Part shown: in pieces, positions 1 to 3,973 of the stretch
Numbering within the stretch: the stretch's first letter is position 1
Layout of the letters: each line of letters opens with the position of its first letter
Assembly (NCBI GenBank): GCA_022866645.1
Contig: JALHUQ010000465.1
Span: 1-6,645, forward strand
Reading direction: 5' to 3'
Origin: Woeseiaceae bacterium
Lineage (GTDB): Bacteria > Pseudomonadota > Gammaproteobacteria > Steroidobacterales > Woeseiaceae
DNA length: 6,645 nucleotides
Position numbers and translations under genes: made by a program
The notes under the pieces: generated by a model
The model's input: only the letters and a program-made list of their open reading frames with translations
What the model was told of the DNA's origin: nothing
Database searches by the model: none

Positions 1-1
1 G

Positions 2-139
2 TTTATGCTAGCGACTCGGGTCGCAAAAGCCCGCGGTGGCCCGATCCTGCGCTCAGTCATCGGGAACGCCGTTGCACTAAATAGCGATTTGGCGCAGAAT
101 ATTGTGTCACGAATCGGCTATATTGTCGTCACGCCGTGA
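2..139 (+). CDS. Possible 3' end of an unrecognised gene (partial at left edge)
   Basis: The + strand frame starting at base 2 is open from the window edge to a TGA at 137-139, giving 45 residues that end in RIGYIVVTP. I do not recognise the family. The best support is positional: the stop codon lies inside a perfect hairpin followed by four T's (125-147), which is where a terminator for this gene would sit. Codons look ordinary for the region, with many G/C third positions. An ATG at 5-7 could instead make it a complete 44-codon ORF, but it has no visible ribosome site in the few bases available. The stretch is short enough to be open by chance. A competing minus-strand frame is open from an ATG at 60-58 to the left edge, with no ribosome binding site. 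Confidence 0.3.
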   Translation, partial: FMLATRVAKARGGPILRSVIGNAVALNSDLAQNIVSRIGYIVVTP

Positions 140-147
140 CGACTTTT
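125..147 (+). terminator. Rho-independent terminator-like hairpin
   Basis: GTCGTCAC (125-132) and GTGACGAC (136-143) are perfect reverse complements around a 3-nt loop, and TTTT follows at 144-147. This is the form of an intrinsic terminator for + strand transcription coming from the left. It would close the transcript of the gene ending at 139 and insulate the copolymerase gene that starts at 237. The T-tract is short, so efficiency may be moderate. Overlap of the stop codon with the stem is common in compact genomes. Confidence 0.65.
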
Positions 148-177
148 CCGGATCAAATCGAGGAATGCACTCTTGGA

Positions 178-217
178 TCACAGTCGGCGTTACCGCCTCC
201 GAGTAACGCTGTTGTGA
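178..217. promoter_or_regulatory. Compound inverted repeat in the leader of the copolymerase gene
   Basis: An inner pair GCGTTAC (187-193) / GTAACGC (203-209) is separated by 9 nt. An outer pair TCACA (178-182) / TGTGA (213-217) flanks it, with 4- and 3-nt unpaired segments. The structure ends 19 bases before the ATG at 237. It could be an operator for a dimeric regulator or a leader RNA stem-loop. A GG (175-176) and a GC (187-188) ten bases apart fit the minimal -24/-12 spacing of a sigma-54 promoter, but the rest of that consensus is poor. No convincing sigma-70 pair was found between 148 and 236. Confidence 0.35.
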
Positions 218-236
218 CCACAGAATAATATTAAAT

Positions 237-1883
237 ATGGATTCGAATTTAGAATATACGGCTAGCGACTACGTGGCTGCGCTTCGCAGAAGGCGTGGAT
301 TGCTGGTGGCGGTTGCACTGCCAATCATTGCCGGTGCCGCGTTGCTTGCAGCCGTTTTACCGGATAAGTACACATCATATGCACAAATAGACATTAATTT
401 GGAGGGCTCCAATGTCAGAACACTGGCGCCTATCGAAGTTACATCGTACGCCGATCAATACATCGCCAAGCTGACCGATCTGGCATTGTCCCGAGACAAT
501 ATGCTTGCGTTGGCGGCTGATTCGTCGGTTATTTCCGCGACTCAGAGCGGCTTGACAGAATCAGAGATAGTGGAAGAAATAAAAAACAGCATTCAGGTGT
601 CGGTGCTGACTCAGATGGTTTTGTCTCCCAGCAGTGGTCGTGAAGTGGATTTAATATCCGGCTTCCAGGTGGCGTCTGTTAGCTCCGACCCGGAGTTTGT
701 ATATCAAGTCGCCAATTACGTAGCCAGACTATTTCTGGATGCAGATCGTCTCTCCCGCACCGAGCGAGCGAGTTCGACATCGCTCTTTCTGAGCGAGCAG
801 ATGAACCAGACAGAAAGTGAAATTGTTGTTCTTGAAAAGGAAGTCGCCGCTTTCAAAGTTGCTAACGCTTGCTGTCTTCCGGAGTTGGTGGACCTCAATA
901 CGTCAGCAATGCAGCGGGCCGAACGCGATATTGAAAGTTCTCAGCCACGTATTCGGGCTCTTGAGCAAGACAGGATATTTCGTCAGACGCAACTTGATGA
1001 ACTCGGCCAGTCCGGTGCCGAGACTGATCGTGTAAGTGAGCTCCAGCAAGAATATATGACACTTGTCGCAAAATACGGCGCGAACCATCCTGACGTGAAC
1101 CGATTACGCCGCGAAATTATTGCGTTGACCAATGCGGATTCGGAATCCGCAGATTCGTTTGAAATAATCGAGTTGAGAATAAAGCTGGGTGAGGCAGAGC
1201 AAAGGTATTCGAGTCAACACCCGGATGTCATCAGATACAAGAGTGAACTTGCGGCCCTTGAGTCAAGAACAGCGGCAAGGGGCGGCGGGAAGAATAAATT
1301 GCTGGACAACCCACGTTATCTTCAACTGCGCGCCGATCTCAACTCCATTGACAGTCAGTTGACTGAATTGCGTTCGAGCCAACCGGTATTGCGGCAAAAG
1401 ATCGCGGAGTATGAAAGCCGGCTGGCCCGCACTCCACAAGTCGAGAGCGAATACGAGGCTATCAATCGCAAACTACAGAGCACCCGGGATAATTTCGACG
1501 ATTTGCAGCGGCGCTCGATTATCGCAGAGCAGAGCGAGGCTCTTGAGTCAACCGATATAGGAGCCCGCCTGGTTCAGGTTGTTGCGCCCGTCGTCCCAGG
1601 TTCGCCGAGTGGTCCGCCACGTACGGCTATTTTGGTTCTGGGCATATTTCTAGCCGTGACGCTCGGTGTTGGATCAATGTTGTTTGCCGAGATGACGGAT
1701 AGCACCATTCGTGGCAGTAAAGACATTGCTATGGTGATAAATATGGTGCCTCTGGCAACCATCCCTGTCATTGAGAATTTGTCGTCGAGGAAGCAGTACC
1801 AGCGTAAGTTGTACCTGATAAGAGGAACGACGCTCGTCGTGATCACCGCAATAGTTCTTTATTATTTCAGAGATTTCTTTTGA
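237..1883 (+). CDS. Polysaccharide chain-length determinant / copolymerase, Wzz-GumC family
   Basis: This is a 548-aa inner-membrane protein of the polysaccharide copolymerase family, which sets exopolysaccharide chain length and couples polymerisation to export and to a tyrosine autokinase. A basic RRRRG stretch precedes TM1 (about 22-41). A periplasmic Wzz-type region follows, then a long coiled-coil-rich segment (about 175-435), a proline-rich stretch around residues 450-461 and TM2 (about 463-484). The cytoplasmic part includes GSKDI and PLATIP, typical of GumC proteins, and a third hydrophobic segment lies at about 530-545. The coiled coil has two YxxxHPDVxR motifs (about 280-289 and 324-333), as often seen in long GumC-type proteins. 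No kinase domain is fused; the kinase is the next gene, 53 bp downstream. The ATG at 237 keeps the expected N-terminus, but no Shine-Dalgarno sequence is visible before it (AGAATAATATTAAAT). The family call is firm; membership of an exosortase-type locus is inference. Confidence 0.9.
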   Translation: MDSNLEYTASDYVAALRRRRGLLVAVALPIIAGAALLAAVLPDKYTSYAQIDINLEGSNVRTLAPIEVTSYADQYIAKLTDLALSRDNMLALAADSSVISATQSGLTESEIVEEIKNSIQVSVLTQMVLSPSSGREVDLISGFQVASVSSDPEFVYQVANYVARLFLDADRLSRTERASSTSLFLSEQMNQTESEIVVLEKEVAAFKVANACCLPELVDLNTSAMQRAERDIESSQPRIRALEQDRIFRQTQLDELGQSGAETDRVSELQQEYMTLVAKYGANHPDVNRLRREIIALTNADSESADSFEIIELRIKLGEAEQRYSSQHPDVIRYKSELAALESRTAARGGGKNKLLDNPRYLQLRADLNSIDSQLTELRSSQPVLRQKIAEYESRLARTPQVESEYEAINRKLQSTRDNFDDLQRRSIIAEQSEALESTDIGARLVQVVAPVVPGSPSGPPRTAILVLGIFLAVTLGVGSMLFAEMTDSTIRGSKDIAMVINMVPLATIPVIENLSSRKQYQRKLYLIRGTTLVVITAIVLYYFRDFF

Positions 1884-1924
1884 AGATGTTTCCGATTTCT
1901 GCCAGTCATGTTTCGACGTGACCT

Positions 1925-1929
1925 GAGGG
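1925..1929 (+). promoter_or_regulatory. Ribosome binding site supporting the GTG start of the kinase gene
   Basis: GAGGG lies 7 bases upstream of the GTG at 1937-1939. This site, together with the family-like N-terminus MSKIYTSIQKAIEK, decides the start codon. The 53-bp gap from the copolymerase stop shows no terminator, which fits co-transcription of the two genes. Confidence 0.7.
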
Positions 1930-1936
1930 CTAATTA

Positions 1937-2794
1937 GTGTCGAAGATTTATACATCCATTCAGAAGGCGATTGAGAAATCTCGGCAATCGCAGTCCGTTG
2001 TGCCCCCTACAGCTAAGCCTCGTGCGCAGCATCAGGAAAGTTCTTCCGAAACACGCCAGGCGGAAACATCGGGATCCGGAATTCTTCGACTCTTTCAGAC
2101 TGCTCAGACAGACAAACAGGTGATGGAAGAGAATCGGGTCGTGTCAGAAATCGACGACGAGTCGGCTATCGCCGCTTACAAAATAATGAGAACGAGGGTG
2201 CTACAGCGGATGCGTAGCAATAACTGGCGCACGCTGCTTGTAACGAGCGCGAGCCCCGGTGAAGGAAAAACGCTGACCGCCTCGAATCTTGCTCTGAGTA
2301 TTTCGCGAGACGTGAATCAGTCAGTGTTGCTGGTCGATCTGGATCTTAAGCGCTCCAGGGTGGCCGAATATTTCGGCTTCGATGTCGAAATCAAAACTGG
2401 CATTGGCGAGTATCTGAATGGAACCGCGGAAATTGAGGATATCGTTTACAATCCGTCGGATCTGCAGCGGATTTCGATCATACCAAACCGCGGCGCGATC
2501 GAGAATTCGTCGGATTTGCTGTCGGGTCCGCGAATGAAGCAATTACTGGCTTGGATTCAGCAGCAATCGAATCGAACTATCGTCATATTCGATATGCCGC
2601 CGGTTTTAGTTGGCGATGATGTGCTGGCGTTTTGCCCTGAAGTTGATGCGGTACTGCTCGTGGTTGCCCAAGGCCAGACGGAACGTGCGTCGCTAGAAAA
2701 GGCGATGAGCCTTTTGGCAGAAACAAACGTCCTTGGCGTCGTGCTCAACAAGTGTGGCGAATCGAGTGGTGAAAACGCGTACGGATACTACTGA
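1937..2794 (+). CDS. Stand-alone tyrosine autokinase, CpsD/CapB (BY-kinase) family
   Basis: This 285-aa cytoplasmic P-loop kinase would autophosphorylate C-terminal tyrosines and cycle with the membrane copolymerase to control polysaccharide length. The N-terminal helix (MSKIYTSIQKAIEK) resembles the start of exopolysaccharide-locus kinases, and residues about 15-70 look like a disordered linker. Walker A is ASPGEGKT (105-112), Walker A' is LLVDLDLKR (131-139), and Walker B is IVIFDMPP (215-222). A hydrophobic strand VDAVLLVV follows (237-243), and the protein ends AYGYY with tyrosines at 282, 284 and 285. The helix before the P-loop, normally close to EAYRxLR (the ExxRxxR oligomer contact), reads AAYKIMR at 79-85, so the Glu and first Arg are replaced. 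The tyrosine tail is short. The start is GTG with a good ribosome site. MinD/ParA ATPases share the fold, but the neighbouring copolymerase and the tyrosine tail favour a BY-kinase. Confidence 0.88.
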   Translation: MSKIYTSIQKAIEKSRQSQSVVPPTAKPRAQHQESSSETRQAETSGSGILRLFQTAQTDKQVMEENRVVSEIDDESAIAAYKIMRTRVLQRMRSNNWRTLLVTSASPGEGKTLTASNLALSISRDVNQSVLLVDLDLKRSRVAEYFGFDVEIKTGIGEYLNGTAEIEDIVYNPSDLQRISIIPNRGAIENSSDLLSGPRMKQLLAWIQQQSNRTIVIFDMPPVLVGDDVLAFCPEVDAVLLVVAQGQTERASLEKAMSLLAETNVLGVVLNKCGESSGENAYGYY

Positions 2795-2801
2795 TTCGCC
2801 A
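2755..2801. terminator. Hairpin across the convergent gene junction, possible bidirectional terminator
   Basis: TGGCGAATC (2755-2763) and GATTCGCCA (2793-2801) are perfect reverse complements. Inside them GTGGT (2766-2770) can pair with ACTAC (2787-2791) through one G-T pair, leaving a 16-nt loop. The structure spans the end of the kinase gene and its TGA (2792-2794), 28 bp before the stop of the opposing export gene. Neither side has a T-tract, so it is not a classical intrinsic terminator. It may act with Rho or simply block convergent transcription. A weaker alternative pair, GCGTAC (2777-2782) / GTACGC (2814-2819), would compete with it. Confidence 0.4.
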
Positions 2802-2829
2802 GCGATGTAAAGGGTACGCCGTGGGCCGG

Positions 2830-3411
2830 TCAAGGCACGACAACAACATCGCCGCTTTGCAGCATTACGTTCTGCTCGAGATGGCGACCACGAATGACGT
2901 CTTTATAATTGAATGACAGAGCGGTCTGAACAGAGTTGGTGCGACGCAGTATTCTAATGTTGTCAACATCGGCGAACGGAGTAGTACCACCAGCCATGCT
3001 GAGGGCCTGCAATACGTCGACCTGGGGGTTGACGACAAACTCCCCTGGCCTATTGACCTGGCCAATGACATACACCTTGTTGCCCAGCACCGCTCTAACG
3101 GACACGGTTACGACAGGGTCAGTAATGAATCTGGCCAGACGCGCGGTTAATTCGGCTTGCAGGTCAGTTACTGATTTGTTATGACTCGAAATTTCCCCTG
3201 CTAACGGAAACGTGATCGCGCCGTCCGGTCGTACCAGTAATTCGAGCTGCAGATCCGGCTCTTTCCAAACGGATACCTGCAGCACATCGCCGGGTAGTAT
3301 CTTGTAACTGGCATCAGGCCGATTCGATTCCTGAGCGTTGGCGTCGCCGGCGCATGCAAGAATGACGATCACAACAGCTGCTATCGCATGTAATTTGGTT
3401 AGTATTTTCAT
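2830..3411 (-). CDS. Short polysaccharide export protein, Wza-like with Poly_export and SLBB domains
   Basis: This 193-aa exported protein belongs to the outer-membrane polysaccharide exporter family, which passes polysaccharide from periplasm to cell surface. The signal sequence is MKILTKLHAIAAVVIVILAC, followed by AGDANAQES. Cleavage could be after ANA (residue 26) by signal peptidase I, or before Cys20 (VILAC) if it is a lipoprotein. The Poly_export domain spans about 35-107 (YKILPGDVLQVSVWKEPDLQ, then VRPDGAITFPLAGEI). One SLBB domain spans about 111-170 (VYVIGQVNRPGEF, LQALSMAGG), and the protein ends GDVVVVP. E. coli Wza is roughly twice as long and has a C-terminal helix forming the outer-membrane pore; this protein has none. 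The frame stays open upstream to 3603, but the ATG at 3411 is chosen because it begins the signal peptide and follows AGAGG. The gene converges on the kinase gene, so it is not in that operon. Confidence 0.88.
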   Translation of the reverse strand: MKILTKLHAIAAVVIVILACAGDANAQESNRPDASYKILPGDVLQVSVWKEPDLQLELLVRPDGAITFPLAGEISSHNKSVTDLQAELTARLARFITDPVVTVSVRAVLGNKVYVIGQVNRPGEFVVNPQVDVLQALSMAGGTTPFADVDNIRILRRTNSVQTALSFNYKDVIRGRHLEQNVMLQSGDVVVVP

Positions 3412-3414
3412 CGG

Positions 3415-3419
3415 CCTCT
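3415..3419 (-). promoter_or_regulatory. Ribosome binding site of the export gene
   Basis: On the minus strand, AGAGG lies 3 bases before the ATG at 3411-3409. The spacing is short, but the site supports this start over the in-frame ATG 192 bases further upstream, whose extra 64 residues are rich in Arg, Ser and Phe and show no exported-protein character. Confidence 0.5.
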
Positions 3420-3457
3420 GATCTTTTTTTGTTAAATGTGATGTTTCGAGGCTACGA

Positions 3458-3463
3458 AGTATA
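3458..3463 (-). promoter_or_regulatory. Candidate -10 element for the export gene
   Basis: The minus strand reads TATACT here, matching five of six bases of the sigma-70 -10 consensus, and would give a leader of roughly 40 nt before the ATG at 3411. No good -35 hexamer lies 16-18 bases upstream (GTTCCC is the nearest), so an activator or another sigma factor may be needed. Confidence 0.25.
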
Positions 3464-3800
3464 GACGTTTGCGGGAAGTGGGAACAGCGTTTAGCTCGTC
3501 GGACGAATTGACGCGATCGGGCGAAATAATTATCTAATTGGACGTTGATGACGAAAAGGATCAGATTACGCAGAAATTGTGGTGAACATAGCAATGCTGA
3601 CAAAATGCACTCTGCCCAAAGGCCACCCGAGTTGGAGTCGCCTCGGACATCGGTATTCCCACCTCAACCGATCGAGTCGGATATTCTGTTAAGTAGACAT
3701 TCGCGTAAACAATAGATCCCGGAGTCACGGATCCGAAAACCGTGAACTGCGTCACACTTTCTTCGGTGACGGCGGCACAGGCTATTGGCCCCGCAGTCCG

Positions 3801-3806
3801 TATAAT
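3801..3806 (+). promoter_or_regulatory. Candidate -10 element (TATAAT) for the lipoprotein gene
   Basis: A perfect TATAAT occurs on the + strand and would start transcription near 3813, giving a leader of about 160 nt before the ATG at 3974. No acceptable -35 hexamer is found 15-19 bases upstream, and there is no TGn extension. A single perfect hexamer in an A/T-rich gap can be chance. Confidence 0.25.
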
Positions 3807-3964
3807 TCTATTCAATATGCCGTTAGATATTAAAGTAAAGTAGAGTATCGTCTCGCGATCGTTGGAGCAGAAGTTTTGAAGACCTGCGACGTAATATCAA
3901 AATGTGCAAAGTCATGTCCCACACTGAAACCATCCCGGACAATAAGAAGTGTCCCGGTGGAAAT

Positions 3965-3968
3965 GGAG
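3965..3968 (+). promoter_or_regulatory. Ribosome binding site deciding the lipoprotein start
   Basis: GGAG lies 5 bases before the ATG at 3974-3976. The same frame is open upstream to the TAA at 3836-3838, with in-frame ATGs at 3902 and 3914. Those would place a polar, Lys/Cys-containing segment before the signal peptide. The start at 3974 gives a canonical lipoprotein signal directly after a good ribosome site, so it is preferred. Confidence 0.65.
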
Positions 3969-3973
3969 TTCCA

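Larger units (their letters stand above)
3412..3973. other. 562-bp intergenic region between divergent genes, no convincing gene
   Basis: This region separates the start of the export gene (minus) from the lipoprotein gene (plus) and should carry both promoters. I found no RNA gene, large repeat or recognisable protein. A minus-strand frame (3815 to 3561, 84 codons) has fairly normal codons in its middle, but it starts with TTG, has no ribosome site and matches no family I know; it may be a decayed gene. Within the region, TTGACG (3508-3513) with TATCTA (3531-3536) 17 bases later on the + strand is a weak promoter match with no obvious target. Confidence 0.5.

Noticed and set aside
1..60. Minus-strand gene starting at 60 and leaving the window to the left
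   Set aside because: Only 20 codons are visible, with no ribosome site. The + strand frame here ends in a terminator hairpin, which is better supported.
3508..3536. TTGACG / TATCTA promoter on the + strand
   Set aside because: The -10 matches only three of six bases, and the nearest + strand gene starts more than 400 bases away.
3412..3603. N-terminal extension of the export protein to the ATG at 3603
   Set aside because: The extra 64 residues would bury the signal peptide inside the protein. The ATG at 3411 has a ribosome site and starts the signal peptide directly.
3561..3815. Minus-strand 84-codon frame in the intergenic region as a real gene
   Set aside because: TTG start, no Shine-Dalgarno sequence, no recognised family, and partial overlap with the leader region of the export gene. 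Kept only as a possible remnant.
3902..3973. Upstream in-frame ATGs (3902, 3914) as the lipoprotein start
   Set aside because: They add a polar segment before the lipoprotein signal, whereas GGAG sits 5 bases before the ATG at 3974.
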